This document shows, one piece after another, positions 23,135 through 34,939 of a stretch of DNA of 64,000 bases. Each line of letters starts with the position of its first letter. Within the stretch, counting starts at the first letter, position 1. The stretch spans positions 47,060,019-47,124,018 of the forward strand of contig CM049306.1 of NCBI GenBank assembly GCA_026874595.1. Reading direction: 5' to 3'. The stretch comes from Sipunculus nudus (Eukaryota; Annelida; Sipuncula; Golfingiida; Sipunculidae). The position numbers and the translations under genes are program-made. The notes below the pieces were generated by a model. That model saw nothing but the letters and a program-made list of their open reading frames with translations. It was not told where the DNA came from and did no database searches.

Positions 23135-23704
23135 CATCATTTGGAGTCTTCATACTAAATACAAGTAACGTGCCAAAAATGTACTTGAACAGTTCTGTTC
23201 AACCATCCGTGAGGTAGACCTTCAACGTAGCAAGTTATACCGCTAAATTCAAGCGGTACTATTTTCACCTAGCTTGACAGCAGTGATAATGTTAGCTTTC
23301 TCACTGCTGACGTATATTTGTAGCGTTTATTACGATCGGTGATCTGCTTAAGTCATAATGGACGAATCGGGAATATTTGGTGTCCCTCATGGAAACAGGC
23401 ATTCACGTGAGATGAAATAATGATTAATAGAAGTATTAAATATATAACCATGCAATACAACACAAATCGAAATTCATACAACAATTTGTGGTCATTTTGA
23501 CCGGTAAATGCACCAATTATAGTAGTGGGAAAAGAAATGGAAACATGAATACACGGAAACTACTCTGACACCAAGCCTGTGAACAAGACCGGCGTCTTTT
23601 TATGGCCGGCGTTTATTTTTCTGGAACATTTTTTTGCCCCGGCGACTATAAAAAGCAGGGGACTATTTAAGGCGCGTTGTCTAATCAAGGAAATACGTTA
23701 AGTG
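23135..23704. other. Intergenic, nothing recognised
   Basis: A GC-richer patch (23585..23640) with GGCCGGCGTTTATTTTTCTGG loosely resembles the right end of the TIR element at 19031..19549 but has no partner end. No gene is seen. Confidence 0.35.
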
Positions 23705-23882
23705 TGATTTGACAGTAGATACAGTAAAGCCAGTTTAGTGAGGGAGGCGGAGGAAGCCGGAGAACCTGGAGAGAACCACCAACCTCGGACGGGCCACTAC
23801 AGCCCACTCTCATGGCAACACCTGGGATCGAACCCGGGTTGTCAGCAGAGAGGGCCGAGCGTTTTGTAAATAGGGCGCTTTA
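23705..23882 (-). mobile_element. tRNA-derived SINE
   Basis: On the minus strand, AAAGCGCCC...AACGCTCGGCC is followed by GACAACCCGGGTTCGATCCCAG, a good RNA polymerase III B box (GGTTCGATCCC, near 23823..23836). The A-box side is eroded. Downstream lies TGGTGGTTCTCTCCAGGTT and CTCCGGCTTCCTCCGCCTCC, which resembles a conserved central SINE domain. Such elements are copied by LINE enzymes; they encode no protein. Confidence 0.65.
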
Positions 23883-25184
23883 GATATGTGGTATATTATT
23901 ATTTATTATTATTATTATTATTCTTGAATTAAGGAGAAATGTTTATTTATATGAAAATTGATTAAGTAAATTACAGGACGTGTCCGTATATTATGAAGAT
24001 ATGAAGAATAAAATGGTTAGCTTTATATTTACTAGTTAAAAAAACTAAACTGCTCAATTAAATATGAGAATTTAATTATAAGAAACGTTGATTAGTCTCC
24101 ATTACAGTCTATATTTTCATCAATCATAACACATTAAATTTATTACCAAACATTGAAAAAGTAAATGAATTTAATTCGGTGCACACTGTTGAGACACATG
24201 GCTTCTGGCCATAAAAGAATTCATGAGCTTCACAGCATGGGGTTGCATGCTCTTTGTAACTGCCACTCAGGATGACTTCAACTACACTCAGGGGCGTCAA
24301 TATAGGGGGGGGGGGATGAGGTGTATATACCCCCACACCACTTCTTGGTAAATTTAACCATCCCCCCCCCCCCACACACACACTATTCAGAGAATAATAT
24401 TTATATATTGCAAATATATTAATATATAAATAAATGGATAAAAGACTTTGGTTCCATTTATGAAGTTACTATTAAAATTATATCTAAACCTATTTTAGAA
24501 TTAACTTATGCTGGACACATAACTTATTTTCTAAAACCTTATAATAAATTCTAATTTATTTGAAATGCGATTAATAATATATATGTGAAATGTGTCATGC
24601 AGACGCTAAAATGTGTATATATATGCGTGTGTGTATGTGTTTTTTATTGTGTGTGTGTGTCTGAAAGTCATCCTCCCACCCATGAAGAAAACTTGACGCT
24701 ACTGACTTCGCTCCACTCCCGAACCTACAAACAGCTACAGGTGATCTAGTTGTAATCCATACCCGTATACGTTCACTGCCCTTTGCCGTGTGAATGTCAT
24801 GTCGCTATACCTAGTAATATAATACTCACCATCGCTTCATACTGTTCAATGGGTAACACAACCTTGGGTCACCACTTACTCTTCTTGTTACCACGGCTCC
24901 ACTCGTCTATATTGATTCAGAATACAGAGAGACTTAAGGTCACTTTGCCATGGTGAGGAAACGCTTTATCATGGTTTCGGGCACTCATTCTATAAGCCAT
25001 TAACACTACATTAAAGGTTTGATATATGCTTTCAGTAACTCAAGTGATCTTTTTCGGGGCAGGTTCAGGAGTTTATTTACGAAGTTCACTAGCCCTATTT
25101 TGGCCCTCTGACATATAAGAGTATACGCCCAGCGTACTAGCGTCAGAACGCCTTCACATCTTGCGTCGAGGACGCACTGTAAAT
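23883..25184. other. Intergenic with simple repeats
   Basis: It contains (TTA)n near 23898..23921, a poly-G/poly-C pair (24306..24315 and 24362..24372, able to pair as an inverted repeat), and TG-rich runs at 24613..24661. No gene is supported. Confidence 0.45.
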
Positions 25185-25505
25185 GTGTTCGTCATCTTTT
25201 TGACAACGGCTCATGGCCTTCAAGTACGTTGTCATTTGATATAAACCAGACCATTCGTTAGCTCTTTTAGAAGGCTCTTCACCTATCATGAAAGAATCTG
25301 TTCTAACTCAGCATATTGGCTAATCACTCGGCGTGTTCGTTGAATTTATCACCGCATAAAAACGAAGCATGGCTCGCACGGGTTACTAGACGGCAGCCAA
25401 CTTATACGCAATACAGGACATGACTGTTTAGCATAGAGACGGTTTTCAGTTTGGTTTATTGGTTGACATGTATTCTTTTTTGTTTCATGCATCATTCGCC
25501 CTGTC
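25185..25505 (+). repeat. Dispersed repeat pair, copy 2 (partner 1770..2110)
   Basis: This is the diverged direct copy of 1770..2110. The best block is AAGCATGGCTCGCACGGGTTAC at about 25365..25387, and the match ends near the TGTATTCTTTTTTG...TTCATGCATCATTC block. Confidence 0.65.
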
Positions 25506-25669
25506 CTGTACCAAATATACAGGAATGTATACATTCAGAGACCGAGATAGAGAGAGATAGGCAAAATAAGGATAATTAGATACATAAATTAGCTCTCACA
25601 AGATTAGATAAGATCACATTGGAGTAAATATGAAGTCTAATAAGTTTATTTTGTGGGTGTAGGTGTGTA

Positions 25670-25688
25670 ATTTGTGTGTGTGTGTGTT

Positions 25689-25719
<31 letters not shown>

Positions 25720-25735
25720 GGGAGGTAGAGAGAGA
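25670..25735 (+). repeat. Compound (TG)n-(GA)n microsatellite
   Basis: A TG/GTGT run passes directly into GAGAGA and then GGGGGAGGTAGAGAGAGA. Confidence 0.95.
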
Positions 25736-25739
25736 ATGT

Positions 25740-27229
25740 TCACAGTAAATATGAATTTGTAATGCTATGTGCAAAATCAGTTTACATCCACAATTGCTTA
25801 TTAACAGCTGTATATTAATGTAATGCTGCTGTTCAATTATTGGTCATTTTAAGAAAAAATGACCAACATAGTCCATGGGCCAGACCAGGTATCGGTACCA
25901 TTCAAGGTGTCAAAACCTGAGTAGGTGTTTTTTATAGGGTTTTGTCTATAGATGTACATTTGGTATGATTACTGAACCAGAGTGGTAGCTTAGTCATAGT
26001 TATCCACCACTGAATGAAGTGACCCTGCATGAAAATGTAAACGTTAAGCTTCATCCTCTAATCCACAGTAACATCTTCATGAATACAAAAGATATCTTAT
26101 CTCATTTGGTCTCAATAGATATCTAATTATTGTTTCATCGATAACAGATACTTATATCTACCCCTACCCCTTATAACTGTCGATAATTCTGTATTTTACT
26201 TATATCAGCTTCTTATATGGCATCCTATGCTTGTTTCATTATTGTTTTTAACCGTTTCATGATTTGCTTTAGACAGTGCTGGATGTTGAGTAATTTATGG
26301 TAATTGTTATTTTTTGCACTGTTTCTTTAATGGTAATGCTGTTTCCACCCTAAAATACAAAATTTTTCATGATCTAGAAAAAGTCCAGAGGATCTTCGCC
26401 AACGGGAATGTGAGAAATGTGTACACACACCGACACACACACATCCTCCAAGAATTTATCGAAAACAATATCGGTCCACTTCGTGCAGGCTGAATCAGAG
26501 GACTTGAGAATCTGCTCCTAATACGGAATGTGACTTATGTGAGATATGGGTTCTTTGCCTTGTAATTGAAACTGAAACATGAAAATGATACAGCATGTAT
26601 ATAAGGGGAAAAATCACAAAATAAACTAAAAATGCACCTAAACCTAATCAAGTGAGGATAACAATAAAATATACATGCCTTGTTAATTAGAAATAAATTT
26701 TAGTAACAATTTGTAGAGTACTGCATTGCAAATAAATGTTTGACATTTAGTATAAAATTTCAAAAATAAATCCCACAATCCATCAATCTGTGACCTAAAC
26801 CTGTTCATTTAAGGAGACCTTTAAGATATGCCCGCCATCATAGAAACATGAATCTGAGTGATAGTTTTTTAAATCCTGTATAGCATATGGAATGTTTAGG
26901 ATTTTCAAAATTTTGTGAAATCGTGTCGCATATGAAATGTTAAAAATTGTATAAAAATCAATAAACAATACAAAAATCATTCAAGTGTGACCAAAACCTA
27001 ATCAGCTCTGGAAAACTATAAGATCTACCTGCTCCTACAATTAGGAAGTCTCAGATCATTTATTTATGATATATTTATGACAAAGTTAAATCGATAGAAA
27101 TTTGATAAAAAACTTCAGGTCCCACCAGAACACCTTGCATCTAAAATTGCTGTTAAACCTTGATGCATTTGAATAATAATAATCTGATCTGATTAGACTG
27201 GTCCCTTTTCACAAAAGGAAAGATTCTTA
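25740..27229. other. AT-rich sequence, nothing recognised
   Basis: No coding or RNA signal. The 61-codon frame at 26795..26980 (-) has a decayed internal duplication (FYTIFNISYATRF, ...ILNIPYAIQD) but no known family. Confidence 0.4.
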
Positions 27230-28080
27230 CTTCATTCATTCTTACTCTGCTTCTACCTTGTCCTCTTACTGTTCCTCTTCTTCTCATTCTTCTTCGCTGC
27301 TTTTTTCCCCTCTTCTGTTGTTCTTCGCCTTGTTTTTATGTTCAATATCTCCTACCCTTTGTCGCACCCTTACACTTTTTATCTTCTTCTATTGTACTTC
27401 TGGTCTTTTGCTCTTCTTACATTTCTTACTATAATCCGCATGCCTCTGTCTCTCTCTTCTCACTATTACCATTCTTCTTTTTCTTCTTGTCTTGCTCATC
27501 TTCGTCTTGCCCTTTTTCTTCTTCATTTTATCTTCCTCTATTCGCTCTCCTTCTTGCTCTACATCCACAACTTCTTTTAAATGTCTTCTTCACGTGTTCA
27601 CCTTTTTTTCTTGCTTTTCTTCTCATGTTCTGAATCTTTATCCTCTTCTTCTGTCTTCTATCTTATTCTTCTTCAATTCTATTTTTTACTTCTTCTTTGT
27701 CTTGTCCATCTCATTTTATTACGTACTTTCTCTCTTTTATTCTAATATCTTTTTTCTTCTTATCATTTTCTTTTCTGTATAACTCTTTTCCATGCTTTCC
27801 TATTTTTCTCATCCTTCTTCTTCCCCCTCTTATTCTACCTACTTTTCTTGACACTCTCTTTTATTCCTGCATCTTCTCATCTTTCTTTTTTCTCTCCTCT
27901 TTTGTTTCCTTCTTCTTTTTGTTTTTTTGTTTTGTCTTTCTTCTTGTTCGTATTCTTACTCTTTACAATCCCCCTTTGCTTCTTTTTCGTTTTGCTCTTC
28001 TGCTGTTCACTTTCTCCTTCTTAATTCCCTCTTCTTCACATTCGCTTTTTTCGTATTCTGCTGCTGCTTCTTCTTTTTAT
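27230..28080 (+). repeat. ~850-bp pyrimidine-rich tract (degenerate CTT/TCTT repeat)
   Basis: The plus strand is overwhelmingly C and T for some 850 bases, with frequent TTCTTC/CTTCTT units and only scattered purines. Open frames here (for example 27338..27580, 27492..27782, 27697..28146) encode Ser/Phe/Leu-rich strings purely because pyrimidine codons specify those residues, so they are not genes. The most likely origin is an expanded and decayed trinucleotide/tetranucleotide repeat. Confidence 0.9.
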
Positions 28081-28849
28081 GATCTAAGCGCACAGAAAAT
28101 TATTTTAAATAAAGGGACCTGCCTCTGTCCGCATTCCGCTCATTGATAGAGCGGAACTAGAAACTTCAAACTGTAAACTTCCAACCATTATCCTGAATCT
28201 CTTGTAAGGCTTGTAAGTACCATATACATTTTCCCATTTCTACTTATATTGTTTTTTTCCTTTCGAATTTCAAGAAGGGCGTTTCTTGTCTGTGTGTTCG
28301 AATATTGTCCTGAGACGCATTGCTAATTGATCTTGGTTAGGTCTACAAAGTTAATCATTATGGTGGTGCCACCTGTAAGTTTTCTGTTTTGTATGCATTT
28401 TTCTTTTATTTATTAGACGAAAAATAACAATTACAGCAGCAGTGTGATCTTATCAACTTCAGCTTCAAATATTTTCAACAAACTAAGTATTCTTATTAAT
28501 CATTGATATATTTACGAGTTGTATAAGAATGGTGGTGAATACTGTACTTATTCTTGTTGTTACTTTCTAGAATGCCTAATTTCAACATCTTAGATATAGG
28601 GATGGCTCTTTACAGTATGTCAGGTTAAGCCAGGAAAATGGCTCTCCTGTCTTTATTGGTCACCTGCTCTTTCAGCCCAGATTAATCATAAGCATAATTT
28701 GACAATTGCTCTGTAACCTAATGAAGACATTTACACCCTTCAGTTGGGGGAAAGTATCTAAAGTTTAATAAACAATTGACCCAGGGGTCATGATGCTCAG
28801 CCGACTTAGAAGACATTCACGAAAGGAATTTTATCATCTGAATGCCAAA
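28081..28849. other. Intergenic, fragments of array family
   Basis: TGGTGGTGCCACCTGTAAG near 28361..28379 matches the GGTGGCGCCACC palindrome block of array A. Otherwise nothing is recognised. Confidence 0.4.
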
Positions 28850-29115
28850 TTTTGTAGATGGTATCCCAACTCAACTAAAGCATGGCTCAAAGCATATGGG
28901 TAACAGAGACCTAATTTAATGTTTCCAAGGAGATTTTGCAGTTATGTCAAGTAAGAAGATTATAGGTTCAATGGTTACGATTTGTGCCCTGTTAACGGAC
29001 GACCGCACCTCTGAAGGTCTCAAAAATAAAAATTTAATGAAAATGCGTAATAATTTGAAAAAATTCAGGAGCCACCAGTCTGAAGTAACTGATGAAACAC
29101 TCCATACAGTCAGCT
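28850..29115 (+). repeat. Single unit of the array A repeat family
   Basis: TGGGTAACAGAGACCTAATTT, TTTCCAAGGAGATTTTGCAG, AAGAAGATTATAGGTTCAAT, GATTTGTGCCCTGTTAACG and CACCAGTCTGAAGTAACTGA follow in the same order as in the units at 3640..5345. Only one unit is present. A 175-codon frame (28944..29471) crosses it and is not considered a gene. Confidence 0.75.
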
Positions 29116-30869
29116 TAGCTAAAAATCACAGAAAGTGTTTTAATATAGCAATTCATGTTGTATTTGATGACAATTGTTTTGAGATTCTTGTTGGGCCAGT
29201 AGCTAATTCATACATGAATTCCTGCTGCACAGCCAATCCCAAATCCAACAACTGTGAACATTTAGCTCCCTCAGAAACAAGTCAGCTGACCGTCATTACC
29301 AAAAGATTACTTGTTCTTGTGCCCCTGCTTGTTCTCCTTCTTTTTTCAGTAACTGTTATTCTAACTCCCCTTTTCTTCTTCTTATACTCTTCGTTTTTTT
29401 TTACATTTCTTGTGAGATGTATTCATGGCGCATCGTTAGTCATTCATCGCCGTCTGTCGTCAGTCTGTTAACAGCTTTTCTCAGCACTGGCCAGAGGGAT
29501 CATTACAGAATTGTGTGTACATTTGTATGTTGGGCAAAGTACACCGTAAATCTGATTTGGTGGTGCCACCTGTCTTTTTAAATCATTTTGTGAGAACAAT
29601 TCTAGACACGTTGGTCCCTTGGTCTCTTTTTAAGTAAAATGAGGCCCTACTCAAGGCTTTTATCAGCGAAGGCTTTACTGACTTGCACTATATTTTGCAC
29701 ATACAATAATCTTAGTGAAAGCAAGTCACTTGGTAAATGTTGTTGTGTTTTTCTGACGATTTGGTGAGTTTTTTTTTTTCGGCCGCTTGAAATTAACAGT
29801 AATGAAAATGTATCCAGGCCTGTTTCACCGGCATTAACTAAGATTTCATTTAAAAGGTATATGCATAATTCTCTGATATATTATTGTCATCATGCAAAAT
29901 ACAAACTAAATTTGGTGAACCAATTATTCAGACAACTCTGAAAGTGGGTATTTGGGAAGTTTGGGAGCCATTATGGATATTTGGCCAGTTGTCTCTGCCT
30001 GGCCAAGCAGTGCCCTGTTAAACCATATTACCATTGTTTAATGCAATTCATGGTTTATTGGCATTCTGTCAGTGCTTTTCATTGAAATTTTGATTGGACT
30101 TGGTCAGTTTGTTGATTTATCTTAGTTTAATTGTGGTGTAGGAAAAATAACTGTTGCTCAATATATATACACAGTATAAAAAAGAACGCGTATGAATACA
30201 CATAATTTAATATGAATTATATCAGTGGCAGGGTTGTGCTAACCTGGAGCAGGTAGGTAGTTGCTTTATCTAGATTTCATTGTTGTTTTAATTTGCATTC
30301 TTTATTATCCAAACAGGTAATCTCTATCTCTTCTTCTTCTTCTTCTTCTTCTCTCTCTCTATGTATATAAATATAAATATATTTATTCTTTAAGAATAGA
30401 ATGTACTCATCCCTTGCTATAACTCACATTTTTATATACATTATTATGAGTATTCTTAACTTATGTATATTAACTTTACATGGGTTTTGTTTGACCATTA
30501 AATGTTCAAGGCATTTCCTTTCCAACATCTCTTTTTTTAATAATAATATTTATAATATTAATAATTATAATAACAATAAATTAATTTCGATGATATTGAT
30601 AATGATTAGTAAGAAGATTAGTAAGTTAGATAAAAATGATAAGAATAAAAGTAAACAGGAAAGGAAGAAGAATGGGGTCAGCTCTTCTTAAAAATTTAAC
30701 TTCTAAGTTAAAAAAAATGGAGAAATATTCCATAGAATGCTGTGACAATTCCTCAACATGTACATATATATATTTTTTTTGTGTATGATTGTCTTTAGTT
30801 CATATGTAATATGTTCATGTACAAGTCACCTATACTTGTTTTGTATGTTCTAAAGATGTAAGCAGTTGC

Positions 30870-30870
<1 letters not shown>
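29116..30870. other. AT-rich intergenic with (CTT)n
   Basis: A (TTC)n-(CT)n run lies at 30329..30360, and another GGTGGTGCCACCTG block at about 29561..29574. No gene or RNA is supported. Confidence 0.4.
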
Positions 30871-30872
<2 letters not shown>

Positions 30873-30923
<51 letters not shown>

Positions 30924-30977
30924 TATGTATATATATATATATATACTTATATATATATATATATATATAGTATATAT
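30873..30977. repeat. (TA)n microsatellite, target of a solo LTR
   Basis: About 100 bases of alternating TA with a few interruptions; the same kind of sequence resumes at 31758 on the far side of the LTR. Confidence 0.9.
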
Positions 30978-31757
30978 TGTTACGGAACCTAATAAAAACA
31001 AATCACTTATGCGTGATTAACACAAATTTGGTAATGGAGATAAAAAAAATCAGATTCTGTAACACAACGCATCGTGAATTGTCTAGTGGAATGAATATAG
31101 AAGTCCGTTTTTTTTGTTAACAAATAACTATAATTTATTCTTAAAACAACCCTAACAATACAATACACTAAATCAATACAATTATACAGTAAAACAGCGT
31201 TATAGCAACAAGTCAATATAATCACATAGAAAGATAATAGTAGGGTACCTCGATACCAACACCGTAACCACAATAAGTCCTTTGAATGTAAACTCTCGGA
31301 GAATGACAGTCCAGTGGAAAGTTCTTGCAACAACACAGAAAGTAAACTGAAGTGCAAATGTATAAAATCCAGGAGAAAATCTTTGAAAATGTATAATTGC
31401 CGCATTCGTCAGATAAGGTCTTAGAATCTGACACACGCTTCTGCGTCCGCTGGTATCTGCTCTGCCGTCTGCCCTCTGGTTATAAAAAAATGCCCCTTTA
31501 TATACCTTCACACCTCAAGCCGGGAATTTTTCAACTCTCGAAAAGTCTATAAGTTCTGCACAACACGCGTTTCAGGAATTATCTAGAAAGACATAGGCGT
31601 GTCTCTACACATACCAGGCTCATCACGTGACCCTCGACCAGGCGTGAAAACCCAAGGCTCACATGATAAAGAGAGTTCAACCAGTACGGATTAAACATAA
31701 AATGTAACAACAACACGAGTTACGCCTGTATCACACAATAAAAGAGCACCTGTAACA
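30978..31757 (-). mobile_element. Solo LTR, 780 bp
   Basis: It begins TGTTACGGAACC and ends CACCTGTAACA, giving the TG...CA ends of an LTR inside a perfect 6-bp inverted repeat (TGTTAC/GTAACA). The flanks are ATAT on both sides (30974..30977 and 31758..31761), consistent with a 4-bp duplication, though in a TA run this is weak proof. On the minus strand, GGTATATAAAGGGG (about 31494..31507) is a strong TATA box, and AATAAATTAT (about 31131..31140) a possible poly(A) signal. Both fit a minus orientation. No internal region or second LTR lies nearby, so it is a solo LTR left by recombination, probably Ty3/gypsy class. Confidence 0.7.
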
Positions 31758-32540
31758 ATATATATATCTCATACTTATAAAAGGAATTCAGTTGTTCTCT
31801 ACAACCGCGCTGTGTACAAAATTGTGCCATACATCATTTTAAACATGAAAATAAATAATTTTTAATATACATATAATTTTGAGTGATTTTTCCGTTTTTT
31901 TACCGAGCACAGCCGAACTGCCTTCGGCAATCACCGGAATGCGTGCATCGTGGTCACTTTACCTCTAACACTACCTTGTTCATATGAATAACGCTTGCTT
32001 TCAATGAGGGATTTGACCCACGTGCGTGGTCAGTAAAAGAGAAAAACACATGTTTCTCGCTTTATGAAATGGACAGTTCAACCCGGGAGGATTAATGACA
32101 AAACCTAATTCAAGGTCCCAATTTCAGGAACAGGCGTGGGGTGGGGAGGTGTGGGGTGGTGTCTGGGGTTTCAGGCCTCAAAATTTGTCTGATATGATGA
32201 AAAAAAAACATTGCGGCGGTTGAAAATGAATACGGACCCTCTGCATGGAGTCCCGTTGGGTCCGCTTCTGCTACTTACGAGGTATGCATATTTCTGTTTC
32301 TTTCTTCAGGAACAGTTTCCTTGCAACGTACATTTAATAAATCTTTCATGTGTTCCTCACATCAACCTAATCTTTATACGTCCACCGATAGAATCCAGTC
32401 AAATATCATCGAAAACCTGAATGCCCCCGCGTCTCATTCCGGTTCGCAATGTTAACAATGTTCGTGATTTCACGAACATGACAGCAGCACTAACCGTGAA
32501 ACCAGTTATTTTTCTCGCAAATGGGCACTGAGTCCTGCAC
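31758..32540. other. Intergenic, nothing recognised
   Basis: A G-rich block (GGCGTGGGGTGGGGAGGTGT region, about 32132..32160) stands out. A 69-codon frame (32211..32420) has no domain. No other feature. Confidence 0.4.
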
Positions 32541-32544
32541 AAAC

Positions 32545-33170
32545 CGTGATTTCACAAAACGTTACCGTTGACCAAAACGTGAATTCCAATCATCTCTGTG
32601 AATTTGGAAAGCTGAAGTATTATGTTGTTGAGTTATCACGCACAAAAGAAAAAATCAGTAAAAAGTCTTTGGTGGCCATATTGGAATACAGGTCTTCAAT
32701 CGATAGAGATGGAGCCCTTACGGGTACCAATCATCTCTGTGAATTTTGGAAAGCTGAAGTATCTTGTTGTTGAGTTATCACGCGCGAAAGAAAATTAGCG
32801 ATTGGGCTGTGGGAGCCATATTGGAATTCCGACAGGTGTGTTATTCAAAAGGTCGAGAGCCCTCATATCTAGCAATCATCCCCGTGATTTTTTGAAAGCT
32901 GAGGAATGTTGCTGTTGAGATATCATGCGCGAAAGAAAATCAGCGACTTGGCTGTGGTGGCCATATTGGAATTCCAACAGGTCTGTAATTCAATAGGCGT
33001 GGAGCCCATATATGTATCCATAATCCCTGTGAATTCGGGAAAGCTGAAGTATGTGATTGTTGAGTTATCGCGCGCGAAAGAGTGTCACTGACGGAAATAC
33101 GGAATGACGGACTGCCACCGTAATCGCTTTAGGGCACCGCTTATCAAGCGGGACCCTAACAAATATGCGA
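32545..33170 (+). repeat. 144-bp tandem array, four units, with terminal tail
   Basis: GGAAAGCTGAAGTAT ends at 32620, 32762, 32908 (varied) and 33054, spacings of about 142-146 bp. Each is followed by GTTGTTGAGTTATCACGCGCGAAAGAAAA and GGCCATATTGGAATTCCAACAGG with changes. The last unit is cut short and runs into GTCACTGACGGAAATACGGAATGACGGAC and GTAATCGCTTTAGGGC. That tail resembles the end of array A (ACGGACGAAGAGTGATCGCTTTAGC), although the units themselves are different. Confidence 0.85.
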
Positions 33171-34119
33171 CTTTGATATATTTAACGGTTTCGGGATATT
33201 TTTCACGATAAGTGCAGATTCACGTTTTGTGGCCTAACATCCCCCGCTCCGCTAAGGAGGGGGATAAATGGTAATTCAAGGAGTTAAAAATTGTTGTAAT
33301 AAAAAATGAGGATCTAATCAACATTTGTTCATTGTTTTCCTGCCTCAGCAGAATGTTAAATAAGGCTTTGTTTGTCCAGTATGTATATGCAGAGGTGTTG
33401 TAATTCCAACCATGCCCCTCCCCTGCCATCGATTCCTTGCACCCTTTCACGGTGATATTAGTTTAATTGCAAACGTGTAAAATTTATTAAATTAAAAGAA
33501 ATAGTATTTAAGAAATTTTTATCTAATTGAAACACTTTTGCCTCATGCAGAAGAATAGGACATAAATTGATCAGCTCTGTCTATCCATCATCTCTCCGTT
33601 ATCATTAAATATATGTTAATTACGAACTTTATTTTTTATAATTCGCACTGTTGAAATAACTTTCATGTTTGTATATGGGTTAAGCTGTTAAAGTCTGAAA
33701 TTTGGAAGCAGCTTAGATATTCAGATGTGTAATATTGCAAATGTATACAATTTATAAACTTTAAAACAATTTGATATACTAAATATTCAGTAATTGTGAA
33801 TGATTTTTTTATCCGGTTAGCACAGTTGAATTAAGTAAATATCCTGTATGCAGTATATACCGAAATGTTGCAACCCCCCCCCCCCCCCGGGGGGCCTCGT
33901 CCCCCATCATCCCCCTTCCACACCACCAAGTCCTTGCACCTGTTGACTGGGGACATCAGTAACATTACAACTGTATACATTTATTAATATAAGAAAATAT
34001 TTATTTAATTAGCGGCATCCGTGGAAAATCCACGGTTCTCCGAGATAAAAAAAACTGTATTGAGCTGGTAGGGACTGAAGGTCGCATATTCTAATAATGA
34101 GTTTTTCGCGAGTTCATAT
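33171..34119. repeat. Intergenic with a diverged direct repeat
   Basis: A block around 33391..33540 (CC.CCCC...CCATCGATTCCTTGCACC, then GGTGATATTAG and AT-rich sequence) recurs at about 33863..34020 (CCACCAAGTCCTTGCACC, then GGGGACATCAGTAAC). A 16-C/6-G run sits at about 33873..33894. CCGTGGAAAATCCACGG near 34019..34035 is a perfect small hairpin. No gene. Confidence 0.5.
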
Positions 34120-34689
34120 AAGCTCAGCTGATTTTAACTAATCTGAGCTATAGCGATCAGCCTCTCCGTCACAAATCATAACCGTTAAGACCTAGAAACT
34201 CGCGTGAGGTCCTGGTCCTATCTCCATGGAAACCTGAAATTGGGTCACGGGAACCTGTAATCTGCAGCCTACGGGCCGATTACATGATTTTAAGAACCCA
34301 GAGAGTCACACGTGGCACAAATTTTATCCATTAGGCCTAGAATCCTCTAAATTTCAGGGAGATTCTTGGTAAATGTTCTTGGAAACAGGAAATTAGTTCA
34401 TTGTGACCTATATTTTGTGACCTATAAGAAAAAATGTCATATGAGCACCATGAATCTCGGATGGGCGCAGATTGTATATGTTAGACCTAACATCTTCAAA
34501 CGCAACATCTGGGACTTCCTAGGCAGAAACTTTTGGAAAACTGAAACAGGGTCATGGGGATCTGTATTCTGTGACCTACAGACCGATGACATGATTTTGA
34601 GTATCCAGAGAGTCACGCAGGTCACAAATTGAATCCGTTTGGCCTAGGGTCTTCTAATGTAATATTTACGGATATCCTGGGCAATGTAT
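34120..34689 (-). repeat. Tandem array B, left part (array A family, inverted)
   Basis: On the minus strand the units carry the array A blocks. Examples are the ACCTAATTTCAGGTTTCC-like and AGAAGATTCTAGGCC-like motifs and the GGGAGGTCC..GG complement. Anchors GGCCTAGAATC-like lie at about 34333, 34483 and 34641, a period near 155 bp. The left edge on the minus strand ends in GTGATCGCTTTAGC-like and AGCTCAG/CAGCTGAGC blocks (34120..34160), the same tail as at 5270..5345. The array resumes at 43073 beyond the LTR element. Confidence 0.75.
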
Positions 34690-34925
34690 TGTAAACTTCA
34701 GCGTGAAGCTCACACCAAAATGAAGGTGACAACTCACCCTCAGTCACGTGTCACCGGGTCAGTAGCTTGAAATCCATCGTTTAAGATTTGACCGCACTTG
34801 GCTTGCATACTGACTCAGAAACTCGGCAGGTGACCTCTCCTTTTCGCGGTTTCCATCCCGTCCCTTGGTAAGGTCGCTGGCAGGTCGGCCTGGCTGCACT
34901 TCGGCGCAAGTGCATTCTTCTTACA
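34690..34925 (-). repeat. 3' LTR of the gypsy-class element
   Basis: 236 bp; the downstream LTR in the element's minus orientation. It differs from 42837..43072 at four bases (three clustered at about 34775..34800, one near the ATTCTTCTTACA end). Confidence 0.95.
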
Positions 34926-34939
34926 TCCCTCCCCTTTCC
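34926..34939 (-). other. Polypurine tract
   Basis: Read on the minus strand this is GGAAAGGGGAGGGA, directly next to the 3' LTR, which is where the second-strand primer of an LTR retrotransposon lies. Confidence 0.85.

Noticed and set aside
27338-28146. Overlapping Phe/Leu/Ser-rich frames that look like membrane proteins
   Set aside because: They are a direct consequence of translating a pyrimidine-only strand; all three frames give similar strings.
28944-29471. 175-codon frame
   Set aside because: Its first part is array-family repeat and its end is pyrimidine-rich simple sequence; it has no domain.
30795-31001. Frame of alternating Ile and Tyr
   Set aside because: This is the translation of a (TA)n microsatellite.
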